Source: Mucilaginibacter sp. PAMC 26640 (GTDB lineage Bacteria > Bacteroidota > Bacteroidia > Sphingobacteriales > Sphingobacteriaceae). From it: a stretch of 64,000 bases of DNA. This document shows, piece by piece, positions 27,505 to 37,281 of this stretch (positions are counted from its first letter, which is position 1; every line of letters starts with the position of its first letter). The stretch spans positions 868,001-932,000 of the forward strand of contig CP014773.1 in NCBI GenBank assembly GCA_001596135.1, written 5' to 3'. A program made the position numbers and the translations under genes. Below the pieces are notes generated by a model. The model ran no database searches, was not told the DNA's origin, and was given only the letters and a program-made list of their open reading frames with translations.

Positions 27505-29037
27505 CTACTTACCTGCATTCACCACTGCCTCCGGCCAATCATCTGTTCTAAACGGTACTGCAGGCAAGTCTACTCCGTTTTGCAAATTAGTTGTTGGGTA
27601 ATTGGTGAATGCATACCGAACCGCCACCGGATGTTTTACAGATTTGCAGGTTAATATGATAGTATTGCCTTCTATACGCGCATCGGCATAGTGGAATACC
27701 TGGTCGGTATCGGCTACAAAGAAATGGCGCGGTACTTGTCCGTCATTAGTTTTCAGGCCACCTGCCATAGTGCCTTCGCCAAAATAAATGATAGCTTGAT
27801 GCCTGGTAAATATGGCATGGTGATAATGCGGACCAAGGTAAGCCACATCCTGCATATCGTACGTACGGTTAAGGGCGGTATAGGCCAGTCTTAAGCCAAC
27901 CGGCTTTTTATTTTTGGGGTGGATATCGTCCTTGTCTCCTATATCCATCGTTACCACCATAGCAGTATTGGAGCGTTTAGCAATCTTCTCCTGTGCTTCG
28001 CGGAAGAAAGCACAATCATTGAGGGTAGAATCAAGTTTTCCGTACGCATGCGGCGCAACCTGTACATAGTAAAAAGGCAGGCTGCCTTGTGCAAAGCTTT
28101 TGCGCCAGCTTTCAATCAGGGTATAATTGAGTTTTACGTACTCGTCGCGCTGCTCGCGGTTAGATTCGCCCTGGTACCAAAGAATGCCTTTGATTGACAA
28201 ATTAAAGAAGGGGTAGATCATCGCATTGTATATGAGATAAGGGTAGGAGGTAGTACTCCAGCTAAAACCATTCAGTTGATTGTTCTTGTAGGCATCGGTT
28301 TTGTAAAAGGGTTCCAGATATTTTGCCTTCAGTACCGAATCGGCCTCCAATACATCACGAGCCACGTATGCCTGGGTTACAGACCCGCCGATGCCCGAGT
28401 AGATAACACCGATCGGAATATCCAGCCGTGCCTGGATCTCATTGGCAAAATAATAGCCAACAGCGCTAAAATCTTTTAAAGTTTTCGGGTTACATTCGGC
28501 CCATCTGCCCGCGATGGTATCAACCGTTACCGACTTCCAATTAAAGTTAACCGACAACAGCCGGATATACGGGTTATTTACCGAATCGATCTTTTTGGCA
28601 CCGTCCACCAAATCCCGCATGGGGAACTGCATGTTAGACTGCCCGCTGCAGAACCACACATCGCCGATGAGCAGGTTTTGCAGCACTACTTTATTGGGCC
28701 CGGAGATTACGGTTAGCCTTTGCTTGGTGTAGTCGCCTTTTTTAGCAGCCGGAACATTAATGATCCCGAGGAAGTTTTTAGCACTATCAGCCATAACGGT
28801 CACCGGCTCATTCAGCCAGCTTGCTTTAATGGTTACCACTTTTCCGGCCGGTGCATGTCCCCAAACTTTAAATGGCTTGTTCTGCTGCACCACCATGCTG
28901 TTTTGCAAGGCATCGGTAATGATCAGGCCCGCTGTGGTGTCCCGGGAGATGGTCGATTGTGTGGGATACTTCGCAAAAACGAAAACAGGCAAGGTTACAA
29001 AAAGCAATAACAGCTTGAATTTAGCATTAGTCGGCAT
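27505..29037 (-). CDS. sialate O-acetylesterase-like SGNH hydrolase
   Basis: About 510 residues, exported. Starting at 29037 gives a clean signal peptide (KFKLLLLFVTLPVFVFAKYP); an upstream alternative start at 29091 would bury it. The nucleophile Ser lies in CSGQSNMQFP and the Asp/His pair in DDIHPKNK. A beta-sandwich precedes the catalytic domain (QNKPFKVWGHAPAGKVVTIK). Such enzymes remove acetyl groups from sialic acids or from plant polysaccharides such as xylan; which one is not visible here. Confidence 0.9.
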   Translation of the reverse strand: MPTNAKFKLLLLFVTLPVFVFAKYPTQSTISRDTTAGLIITDALQNSMVVQQNKPFKVWGHAPAGKVVTIKASWLNEPVTVMADSAKNFLGIINVPAAKKGDYTKQRLTVISGPNKVVLQNLLIGDVWFCSGQSNMQFPMRDLVDGAKKIDSVNNPYIRLLSVNFNWKSVTVDTIAGRWAECNPKTLKDFSAVGYYFANEIQARLDIPIGVIYSGIGGSVTQAYVARDVLEADSVLKAKYLEPFYKTDAYKNNQLNGFSWSTTSYPYLIYNAMIYPFFNLSIKGILWYQGESNREQRDEYVKLNYTLIESWRKSFAQGSLPFYYVQVAPHAYGKLDSTLNDCAFFREAQEKIAKRSNTAMVVTMDIGDKDDIHPKNKKPVGLRLAYTALNRTYDMQDVAYLGPHYHHAIFTRHQAIIYFGEGTMAGGLKTNDGQVPRHFFVADTDQVFHYADARIEGNTIILTCKSVKHPVAVRYAFTNYPTTNLQNGVDLPAVPFRTDDWPEAVVNAGK

Positions 29038-29167
29038 GAATGATTGGTTGAAGTAATCAATCGAAATTAAATAAAAAAATCGATTTAGCAAATGGTGGAA
29101 CTAAAAGGATCTTTTAAATCAGGCCACAAAATAATGAGCGAAAAAGATTTTATGATTTCCATACCTC

Positions 29168-30733
29168 TTACTTTACAACGCGGTACACAATCCAGTTCTC
29201 GGTCTCAAACACCCTGTGCAGCAACATTTGCGGCAGGGTTTGTTTTAAGCTAACCAAATACCGGTTATTCAGCTGGGTATAGCCAGTTACCAAATTCCTG
29301 GCGGTGGCTATCATAATGTAGTCGGCATACTTGTCAGGCGATTCCAGTGCGCTAAGGAACTTGTCCTGATACGGCATGGTAAGGCTTTTGATCTTCTCCT
29401 GGCGCACAAAAGCTACTACCGGGTAAGCCGTAGCATCATCCAAAAGCACGGTTGCATCATCGGGCAGGCTATTGAGGTAATTGGCCACCTCGGCACTTTC
29501 ATTCTCGGTAGGATCCTCCTCGCGATTGGTAAGTACAGTAAGAAAATTGCGTTCCTCCTGTATCGGCGATGATTTAAGATAGTACCAGCCGGTATACAAC
29601 TCGATAACCACCGTTAATACCAGCAATATGCGAAAGCCTCTCACATTCTTCACTGTTCGCGATTTAAACATTACGCACAGGAATGCCAGTATCACAAATA
29701 TCATGTAGTACTGGTAGGCAAGGTAAACCTTATCGTACTTAAGGTGCAAAAACTCGATGAATGCAAATGGTGTAAGTATGGTTAATGCCTGGTAGGTGCT
29801 CGCTCTAAAAAGGTAAATAGCGATCAGGATCATTGGGCAAAACAAAACTACCCGCGCCGATAGTAACAGGCTGATCTCTGGGATCTGGTAGCTAAAACTG
29901 GCAGTCTGCTGATCAAAACTTAGCTTGTCTACCAGTACGTTCCAGGTAGCATACGGGCTCTCGTTAAAATAGTTTAGATCACTTGCGTGGGTAAGGTTCA
30001 GCAATTTGTAGCAAAGTACCGCTACCAGTGGCAGGGCAAATAGGATGATGTATAAACTGAAGGTTTTGTTTACCAGTTTTCGCCTTAAGCTTGGGCTGTT
30101 AAAACTCAAAAACAATCGGAAGATACTTTCCTGCTCGCCCAGATTAAGGCTATGAATGGTAATAGTTAACACTAATGGCAGAAAAAACAAGGTAAGCCAC
30201 ACGAATTTGTAATCGCAAAAAATAAGTGTGACCAAACAGATACTGGCGATAGATACGTGGAATGTGGTGTTACTGCGATAAAACTTAAGCAAGTTTAAAA
30301 AGAAAAGGAAGAAGAATATCAGCACCACATAGGTGCTTTTGCCGCTGGCTGCTACATATAGAATACCAGGATGCAGGAAGAAAAGGGTAAGTAAGATATA
30401 CAGGAAAAAATCATCATCGAGCCGTTTGATGAGGGTTGATGCAATAACATAAAACAGCATTGCTGTACCAATTGCCGAGGCAAGAACGGGTGCCATTGTA
30501 TAACTAATAGATGTGAAAAAGAAAGTTGACAAAAAAGGTATCATAGGCGAGGTAAGGCCCATCACTTTTAAGCGGGCACCTACGCCATCAAACACAATAT
30601 GTGCCTTCTCAATATAAAATAGCGATTCGTTGTTATAGTACCCCAGTTTATTCAGGAAGATGGCTGCAACCAGGTAGTATACAACCAGGATACAGGCGAG
30701 TAAAAGTATAAACAGTGATTTGCTAAGTCTCAT
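29168..30733 (-). CDS. multi-pass membrane protein, GT-C glycosyltransferase-like, of the polysaccharide locus
   Basis: 521 residues with about 10-11 membrane segments, a first loop containing NNESLFYIEKAHIVFDG, and a soluble C-terminal domain of about 120 residues (VANYLNSLPDDATVLLDDAT). The layout of hydrophobic body plus periplasmic tail resembles GT-C (GT39-like) enzymes, but the usual DE pair in loop 1 is not clear, so it may be non-enzymatic. It overlaps the GT2 gene by 4 nt and is last in the four-gene unit. It could modify or help export the polymer. Confidence 0.75.
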   Translation of the reverse strand: MRLSKSLFILLLACILVVYYLVAAIFLNKLGYYNNESLFYIEKAHIVFDGVGARLKVMGLTSPMIPFLSTFFFTSISYTMAPVLASAIGTAMLFYVIASTLIKRLDDDFFLYILLTLFFLHPGILYVAASGKSTYVVLIFFFLFFLNLLKFYRSNTTFHVSIASICLVTLIFCDYKFVWLTLFFLPLVLTITIHSLNLGEQESIFRLFLSFNSPSLRRKLVNKTFSLYIILFALPLVAVLCYKLLNLTHASDLNYFNESPYATWNVLVDKLSFDQQTASFSYQIPEISLLLSARVVLFCPMILIAIYLFRASTYQALTILTPFAFIEFLHLKYDKVYLAYQYYMIFVILAFLCVMFKSRTVKNVRGFRILLVLTVVIELYTGWYYLKSSPIQEERNFLTVLTNREEDPTENESAEVANYLNSLPDDATVLLDDATAYPVVAFVRQEKIKSLTMPYQDKFLSALESPDKYADYIMIATARNLVTGYTQLNNRYLVSLKQTLPQMLLHRVFETENWIVYRVVK

Positions 30734-32574
30734 TTAATAACATTTGTAGGGTTATTCACTTTGCTTAGGCCGTGGTTAGTTTTTTCCCAGTAGAAGGGGT
30801 TGGTAATTAATTGCCACAATCCTTTGTATGCCGCTATGGAGTGCATTAACCAATAGATGGGGTTGGCAATAGCAAACAAAATCAGTTCATAATAACGCCT
30901 TTTAAAAACCGCCATCATATTAACGTAAATCATAAGAATGTTGCCTACCATGAGGTTGAAGATAGACATGAACAACACCCAATCCGGAAAAAGGGTGCGA
31001 ATGCTGGAAAGATCAAAGATGATATAGCAGATGAAAAAGGTAAGCAGCAGCGGATAAACCAAAAATATTACCGGTGTAGCGCCGATAAAGAAGTTAAACC
31101 CCAGGAAGCCTTTCCAGCCAATTTCACGCACCAGCTTGGCCGGGTTGCGCATATGAACCAGGTAAGTTTGCATGTAACCCTTGATCCAGCGGGAACGTTG
31201 GCGGATCCAGTTGAAAGGCTCGTTATTTGCCTCCTCATAAGTAGTGGAGTTGATAATGGCTATTTTGTACCCTTTTGCATAAGCACGTACGCCCAGGTCG
31301 GCATCTTCGGTTACGTTAAATGGATCCCATGCCCCTAGTTCAACCAGTTCATCTAGTTTGAAGTGGTTACTTGTTCCGCCAAGGGGAATAGGGATATCCA
31401 GCGTATCCAGCCCGGGGAGCATATAATCAAACCAATAAGAATACTCCAGCGTAAACATACGAGTAAGGAAATTTTCGTTCCGGTTGAAGTAATTTAGTGC
31501 GCTTTGTACACAAACGTATTCTTCAGGCAATTTACCAAACAGGGACACCACTTTTTTAAGCTGATCGGTGTCTGGAATATCTTCGGCATCATAAATTGTA
31601 AGGTATTTACCGCGGGCAAAATGCAGGCCGTAGTTACAAGCCTTAGGTTTGGTTTTTGGCATATGAAATGGCACGATGATCACTTCAAATATGGCAGGGA
31701 AATCCAGGTTTCTAACCGCATTTAATGTTTGATCATCATCCTCCTCTATCAGCAACTTCACATCCAGGCGGTGGCGCGGATAATCAATGGCCTGCAGGTT
31801 CCAAATCAGTTTTTTAATGAGCTTATCTTCCTTGTAAACCGGCAGCAGGATCGTGTAAATTGGCAGTTCATCATCAACAACCAATTTCAACTCATCCTTA
31901 GTTACTGCCTGGTGCAGCTCAAACCTCGACCCTACCAGTGCTAAAAAAAGCTTGAAAATGATAGCTACCAGGAAAAATGAACTGATGATAACGTTAATAA
32001 TGATAGAGGTATTTTTAAAACTCAACACCATACCTATCGCTACCAGGCCTATTAATATAAAGGTAAATACAAGCTGAGAGGAGGAGAACGTAACCACTGC
32101 AGAACTTTCCGGATCGCGTTTCATCAATTCAAACACGGCCGATTTAAGATACTTATCACCAATGAGCTTATTGCTTAACCAGGTAATATCCAAATCAGAG
32201 GCAATAATGATCTCGGGCTCCATATCGTAGGTAAACTTTATGAAGTCTTTAAACAGCTCATCGTCGGGGCTGGCCATTATGGTTACCACCTTACCGTTAG
32301 CTATCCGCAAAGGCAGGGCGAGGTGATCATTAGCAAAGCTCAGATCAATTTGATCTAAAACAGCCTGATCATATGCCATCTCCCTGATAGGCGCGAAGGA
32401 ATATCCCGCATTAATCATCGATCGCTCGTAATTTTTGCGGGATATATAGCCTAAAGTAAGCGCTATCTTGATAAATGAGAGGCCGGATTCCTTTGAAAAA
32501 TTTTCAATTTTTTCACGGTCGTTGGCAGTAATAAACCCGTCATTAATCAACAACTCAGGAATAGACATCGTCAT
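30730..32574 (-). CDS. processive family 2 glycosyltransferase with N-terminal MshEN/GspE-N-like domain
   Basis: 614 residues. Residues 1-150 match the type II secretion ATPase N-terminal pattern: IPELLINDGFITANDREKIE, FIKIALTLGYISRKNYERS, LPLRIANGKVVTIMASPDDE. Two membrane helices follow (about 167-212). The GT2 core has PVYKE near 245, the EEDDD segment near 277, DAED at 329-332, TED at 422-424 and QRSRW at 459-463, the set of processive cellulose, chitin and hyaluronan synthases. Three or more C-terminal membrane segments form the channel. No PilZ domain. MshEN domains are known c-di-GMP receptors, so the N-terminal domain may replace PilZ. It follows the BcsB-like gene. Confidence 0.9.
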   Translation of the reverse strand: MTMSIPELLINDGFITANDREKIENFSKESGLSFIKIALTLGYISRKNYERSMINAGYSFAPIREMAYDQAVLDQIDLSFANDHLALPLRIANGKVVTIMASPDDELFKDFIKFTYDMEPEIIIASDLDITWLSNKLIGDKYLKSAVFELMKRDPESSAVVTFSSSQLVFTFILIGLVAIGMVLSFKNTSIIINVIISSFFLVAIIFKLFLALVGSRFELHQAVTKDELKLVVDDELPIYTILLPVYKEDKLIKKLIWNLQAIDYPRHRLDVKLLIEEDDDQTLNAVRNLDFPAIFEVIIVPFHMPKTKPKACNYGLHFARGKYLTIYDAEDIPDTDQLKKVVSLFGKLPEEYVCVQSALNYFNRNENFLTRMFTLEYSYWFDYMLPGLDTLDIPIPLGGTSNHFKLDELVELGAWDPFNVTEDADLGVRAYAKGYKIAIINSTTYEEANNEPFNWIRQRSRWIKGYMQTYLVHMRNPAKLVREIGWKGFLGFNFFIGATPVIFLVYPLLLTFFICYIIFDLSSIRTLFPDWVLFMSIFNLMVGNILMIYVNMMAVFKRRYYELILFAIANPIYWLMHSIAAYKGLWQLITNPFYWEKTNHGLSKVNNPTNVIK

Positions 32575-32616
32575 GAAAAAATTAATATGTTATTGAATGC
32601 ATGTACACCAGGTACA

Positions 32617-34698
32617 TTAGTCATTAAATAATTCCTGTGATTTTTGAACTTTAGACCGGATGTACAGGAACGATAGTAATATCAACACTAATATACCTAA
32701 CAATATGTACAGGTTGTAGCTATCCCAAAACCTGGTTAGCGCACTCTTAGTATCTATATACTCCAGATTATCGCTGGATTTATTGATATTGAACAAGTAC
32801 TTATTGTTATTTACATCAGAGATACACACGTTGCTGCTAAGTGTTGACAGCTGCTCGGTGATGGATTTGGAGGCCGACAAGAACGCCTCAGACAAGTGCT
32901 TGCCGGTGGCAGTTAATACCAGTGTTGCGTTATTGCTTCGCCCGTAGAAAATCTGGGCTAAGCCGTTGGATGTGGTATCAGACAGGGAATAAACAACCGT
33001 ATTATTATCCGTATTGTAAAGCCTGAAGTTTTTATTGAACTTAATTGGTGCATCGGGGAACTGATTCATCAGCTTGTCATCCTTAGATAACAAGGCGATT
33101 ACGTTATTCTTTTTAAGCTCGGTTGCCTCAACCTCGTCAGAGTACATAAACTCTGGGAAATTATTGGCGTTGATATTGTTATTTAACTCATAAATAATCT
33201 CGCCCATGGCGCCTGCAGCATATTTGGCGTAGGGTTTAGAAACGATGATCTTTGTTGTACCGCTGTTAAATGCTTCCGGGTATTGGTAAAAGCTCAGATC
33301 GCTGGTGATGAAAGGATTTTTAGATTCAAGATAAGATTTATCTACGTCAACCTCGGCAAAGAAATTGGTAAAGCTATTTTTACAGTTACCATTATTAGGA
33401 TAAAACCTAAACTCGGCCTCCAGCGTGTTGTATTTGTGATGCTGATAGCGGTTGATCGTTACCGTTGTATTGAGCTTGCCGGAAGCATCCAGTTTTTCGC
33501 TGCTGAGTAATAATCCATTCAGGTAAATGTTGAAGAAACCTCTGTCGCCCGGGTTGAGACTGCTGTAATTGGCCACAATGCGGATCTCCACCTCTTTCGG
33601 CGTAAAGCTAAAATCGGAGTTTTTGAAATTGTAAGCACTTTTAAGTGAACCGATACCGGATAAAAAATCGCTCACGCCCCCAATTTGCTTTAACGATAAT
33701 TTTGAGCGATTCTCATCAATAGTTTTAAAGAATTGGTTTTGTGCTTTATTGATTAAAAGGAAATCCCCAAAGGTTGAATTCAGGATGTTCATATTACCCA
33801 GGGATGTGATGGTTTTTTCGTAACCGGCATCATCGCCACCTGTAACAAATAAAATCTCGCTTGGTATTACCTCCTGCGCAATTGACTTTATCGGCATAAC
33901 CTTCCCCTTAACATCTACCATGCGGGTCAATGTATCAGTTACGGTAATGATTGATTTATTAAGAAATAATAACCCCTGGTTATTTTGAGGCGTTACTTTT
34001 ACCAAAGCACGCTTTTCCGGGCTCAGGGAAGCCATTGTACCCACCAAAATGTAATTACGGACACTGTCTGGCAATTTATCTGCCTCGTACACACCAATAT
34101 TTTTTTGCTGTGTTTTTTTCATTCGCGAGTATGCCCATGCTACTGCCTTTAAATCATGCAGGGTGGGGTTAACCGGGTAAACAATAGCGCGTTTGCTGTC
34201 AAAGCAATTACTTATATTGATGTTGCTGAAAAAGTTTTTATTGCTTTTCACCAGCGACAGATAGGAGTAGTTTTTTATTTTTAACCACATAGCAGGGTTA
34301 TCCAGATCACGGCACTGATCGTCTGTAATGGTCAATAAGGTTTTAACGCCAATTTTAAGGTAGTTATCAGCCGATACATCATTCTTTGTAAGATTGATAG
34401 AGATCTTTTGGATAGAATCTTTTGTTAAGCGTGCGCTGTAAACCGGCTTCGAACCAATAAAAAGATTCACAAAAGATTTCTCCCTGATCAACGCTTGCGA
34501 TGGCTCGAAATAAATCACAAGCTTGCTTCCTGTAATTTCATACTGAGGAGTGATCTTAAAGTAGAATGACGTTGCCCCGCTCATACCATATACCGGTTCA
34601 TCATCATCATGGCCCATAGCTTTAAACGAAATGATGCTTTGGGCAAATGACGTTGTACTCAGCAGTATAAAAGCTAAAAAGGTAAAAATTCTATTCAT
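32617..34698 (-). CDS. BcsB-like periplasmic polysaccharide synthase subunit
   Basis: 693 residues with a signal peptide (MNRIFTFLAFILLSTTSFAQ), a long periplasmic region of alternating carbohydrate-binding-like and flavodoxin-like blocks (SKLVIYFEPSQALIREKSFV; AVAWAYSRMKKTQQ; LNPGDRGFFNIYLNGLLLSS) and one C-terminal membrane helix (LYILLGILVLILLSFLYIRS). This is the build of BcsB, which guides the glucan from BcsA through the periplasm. Placement directly before a BcsA-like GT2 gene supports the call. Similarity is structural, and the polymer may not be cellulose. Confidence 0.85.
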   Translation of the reverse strand: MNRIFTFLAFILLSTTSFAQSIISFKAMGHDDDEPVYGMSGATSFYFKITPQYEITGSKLVIYFEPSQALIREKSFVNLFIGSKPVYSARLTKDSIQKISINLTKNDVSADNYLKIGVKTLLTITDDQCRDLDNPAMWLKIKNYSYLSLVKSNKNFFSNINISNCFDSKRAIVYPVNPTLHDLKAVAWAYSRMKKTQQKNIGVYEADKLPDSVRNYILVGTMASLSPEKRALVKVTPQNNQGLLFLNKSIITVTDTLTRMVDVKGKVMPIKSIAQEVIPSEILFVTGGDDAGYEKTITSLGNMNILNSTFGDFLLINKAQNQFFKTIDENRSKLSLKQIGGVSDFLSGIGSLKSAYNFKNSDFSFTPKEVEIRIVANYSSLNPGDRGFFNIYLNGLLLSSEKLDASGKLNTTVTINRYQHHKYNTLEAEFRFYPNNGNCKNSFTNFFAEVDVDKSYLESKNPFITSDLSFYQYPEAFNSGTTKIIVSKPYAKYAAGAMGEIIYELNNNINANNFPEFMYSDEVEATELKKNNVIALLSKDDKLMNQFPDAPIKFNKNFRLYNTDNNTVVYSLSDTTSNGLAQIFYGRSNNATLVLTATGKHLSEAFLSASKSITEQLSTLSSNVCISDVNNNKYLFNINKSSDNLEYIDTKSALTRFWDSYNLYILLGILVLILLSFLYIRSKVQKSQELFND

Positions 34699-34711
34699 GG
34701 GGTTATCAGTA

Positions 34712-36058
34712 TTAGTTTATTACGTAAAATTCTACTCTAAAATAGTTGCCATTATCATCGCTGCGGTATTGCAGTTCGCCACCAAGTTCCTTGGTCATCA
34801 ACTTGGCTATAGAAAGGCCTAAACCCAGGCGACTCTCTATACTGCCAGAAGCGTCATTGAGGGTTTTGAGCTTATTAAACATCATATCAAGTTCCTGCTG
34901 GCCAATAGCTACGCCTTCATCTATGATCTCGAACACAAATTTCTGGCGCTGCAAACTGGTTACAATTTTAATATTGTTGTTGGTTTGCGAAAACTTAATA
35001 GCGTTGGAAAGCAGGTTCTGAAAAACCTGCCCGGCAAATACCCTATCCAGCTTTACATTCAGGGGTAGCTTCAATATATTATCAACCAAATGAATGTTTT
35101 TCATCTGGGCAGTTTCCTGCAGGCCCCTGAATACGTGTACCACCTCTGCATTAATATCAAATATCTCCAGGTTAAATTTCATCTCTGGTGATTCGATCTC
35201 CTTAACATCCATCAGCTTGTTGAGCATGTACTGCATTTTATCGGCAGACTCTGATATAAAATTAGTAAACTCCTTCTGATCGGCGCTAAGGCGATAGTCT
35301 TCTTCCTTAAGCATGTTATTACTCATCACTATCTGGCCAATGAGGTTTTTAAGATCGTGCCCAGCAATGTTAATGAAGCTGTTTTTTTGATCGTCCAGCT
35401 TGCGAAGCTGCTCGTATTGGCTGTCGATAATGTTATTTTTCTCGTTGATGTCGCGGTTTTGCTCTTTCAGCTGATCGTTTGATTTTTCGATAAGTATTTG
35501 CGAACGCACCTCCCGGCCAATAACTTTATAGCGAGCGTTTGGTATAAGGCAGGATATAAATGCAATCACGAAAAAGAAGTTACCGCCATTGCTAACAACC
35601 AGGTCCAAAGAGTAATCACTTAATAAATTATAAAATATTGCTAGCAGCAACAGCGCAATTAAGGTTTGAATTATGGAGTTTATCGGCTCCCAAAAAACTT
35701 GCAGATTGAAAAACAAAAGAATAGCCGAATACATTAAAAAGTAGATCAGCTGCTCCTGAAGGCTAACTACAATACATAAGATAGCCGATGTAATGGAAAG
35801 AAAGAAAAAACAGAGATGAAGCAGTATGCGGTAATTGTATTTTTTGGTTTGAAAAAAATTATACAAACCCAGTATAATAAGTACTGTTATAATACGGACG
35901 ATCAAAAATTGAAGCCAAATATTGTTAGCGTAAATAAAATCTACTATACTAAAGATCGGATATAAGAAAATGATAGACCAAATAATATTGTTAGTTTGGT
36001 ACCATGCCTTTTTAAGGATCTCTCTTTTATATTCTTCTTTTGATATTTGAACAAACAT
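34712..36058 (-). CDS. membrane sensor histidine kinase of the polysaccharide locus
   Basis: 448 residues. Six or more membrane helices in 20-180, a coiled coil at about 185-225 (DQLKEQNRDINEKNNIIDSQ), then HisKA with phospho-acceptor His234 in FINIAGHDLKNLIGQ. The N box (FQNLLSNAIKFSQ) and G2 box (LGLGLSIAKL) are good, but the G1 box reads DEGVAIG where DxGxGI is usual: the second Gly is Ala. No partner response regulator is adjacent. First gene of the unit that encodes the BcsB-like protein, GT2 and membrane protein, 13 nt before the BcsB-like gene. It probably controls synthesis by phosphorelay. Confidence 0.9.
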   Translation of the reverse strand: MFVQISKEEYKREILKKAWYQTNNIIWSIIFLYPIFSIVDFIYANNIWLQFLIVRIITVLIILGLYNFFQTKKYNYRILLHLCFFFLSITSAILCIVVSLQEQLIYFLMYSAILLFFNLQVFWEPINSIIQTLIALLLLAIFYNLLSDYSLDLVVSNGGNFFFVIAFISCLIPNARYKVIGREVRSQILIEKSNDQLKEQNRDINEKNNIIDSQYEQLRKLDDQKNSFINIAGHDLKNLIGQIVMSNNMLKEEDYRLSADQKEFTNFISESADKMQYMLNKLMDVKEIESPEMKFNLEIFDINAEVVHVFRGLQETAQMKNIHLVDNILKLPLNVKLDRVFAGQVFQNLLSNAIKFSQTNNNIKIVTSLQRQKFVFEIIDEGVAIGQQELDMMFNKLKTLNDASGSIESRLGLGLSIAKLMTKELGGELQYRSDDNGNYFRVEFYVIN

Positions 36059-36124
36059 TACTTTTCCTTAAATTGTAGATAAGATTTTCAGAACAGTTAG
36101 TAGTATTAGCAGATTGAAACACGA

Positions 36125-37267
36125 GTGGAAAATACACCTTTCTTAGCAAATTCGTCTTCCAAAAGAGTGCTATTTATAGCATTAATTATATTTACCCTGT
36201 GTATTAATGCAAAAAGCAAACCAATGCCGTTAAACGAAAGATTGGTTGCATTTAAGCGTGCAAATAGCCTCAATAACGGGGTTAGTGTTTCCTGGCTGGA
36301 GCAGTGGTGGAACAAAGATATTTTAAGCACAAATCCCATAAAAAGAGCTGATTATGAATTGCTGAAAAAGTTAAAATTTACCACCATCAGGCTACCTGTA
36401 GCGTTTGAATATTTCGAAACCAGAAAGATCCCTGATGAGAAAGTATTTACTCACATTGATGATGTTTTGAAACATTGCAAGTTATACGGGATAAAGCTGA
36501 TTTTAGATTACCATTATGGGAAAATAAATAATAATAATTTTTTAACTGAAACTCCAAAAGTAATTAACCAGTGGTTATTATTAACTAAAAGGTACGCAAG
36601 GGAAAGCCCGGATGTGTTATTTTTCGAAATTTATAACGAACCACCTCATATTAACCCCAAAGTGTGGAAAGATGCTGCTTATAATATTGTTACCGCGATA
36701 CGCAGGGTAGATAAGCGGCGAACGCTGATTGTAGGTGCATCCAACTATAACAGCATTTACGAGCTTAGCCGCATGGAGCGCCTCGCCGACGAAAACATCA
36801 TATACACTTTCCACTTTTACGAACCCTTTCTTTTCACCCACCAGGGTGCAGACTGGGTTGGCGACCAGGTTGCCACAACCGGGATCCCGTTTCCATATGC
36901 TGTTAATAAAATGCCCCCCATCAATCCATCGGTCATTGGCACCTGGGGCGAAAACAATTACTTTCAATATCGTAATGATGGGAACGCCCAATCAATAAAG
37001 GACAAAATGCAGATAGTAAAAAATTGGGGCAATAAATATGATGTGCCTTTACTATGCGGTGAATATGGCGTGTACAGAAAATACACACAGGAAGATAGCA
37101 GGGTAAAATACATCAAATCGGTTAGGCAAGCGCTTAAAGCGTTGAATATTCCGGGAATCATGTGGGATTACAATTCTAATTTTTCGGTCTTTAATGGTGA
37201 TCCCTGTATAAAAAACCTTTCTGAGGGAATGAAAAAGGCTATCGATTATTCTCCTGCAAAACAATAA
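36125..37267 (+). CDS. exported glycoside hydrolase family 5 (endoglucanase-like)
   Basis: 380 residues from a GTG start. Signal peptide (RVLFIALIIFTLCINAKS) then a TIM-barrel: GVSVSWLEQWWNKDI near 52, acid/base Glu172 in EIYNEPPH, the HFYEPF strand near 230, and nucleophile Glu313 in LCGEYGVYR. This is the GH5 cellulase arrangement, active on beta-1,4-glucan or mannan. Divergent from the kinase of the synthase unit with 66 nt between starts, so it plausibly plays the role BcsZ has in cellulose operons: trimming the nascent chain. Confidence 0.9.
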   Translation: MENTPFLANSSSKRVLFIALIIFTLCINAKSKPMPLNERLVAFKRANSLNNGVSVSWLEQWWNKDILSTNPIKRADYELLKKLKFTTIRLPVAFEYFETRKIPDEKVFTHIDDVLKHCKLYGIKLILDYHYGKINNNNFLTETPKVINQWLLLTKRYARESPDVLFFEIYNEPPHINPKVWKDAAYNIVTAIRRVDKRRTLIVGASNYNSIYELSRMERLADENIIYTFHFYEPFLFTHQGADWVGDQVATTGIPFPYAVNKMPPINPSVIGTWGENNYFQYRNDGNAQSIKDKMQIVKNWGNKYDVPLLCGEYGVYRKYTQEDSRVKYIKSVRQALKALNIPGIMWDYNSNFSVFNGDPCIKNLSEGMKKAIDYSPAKQ

Positions 37268-37281
37268 TGAATTTAAATCCT

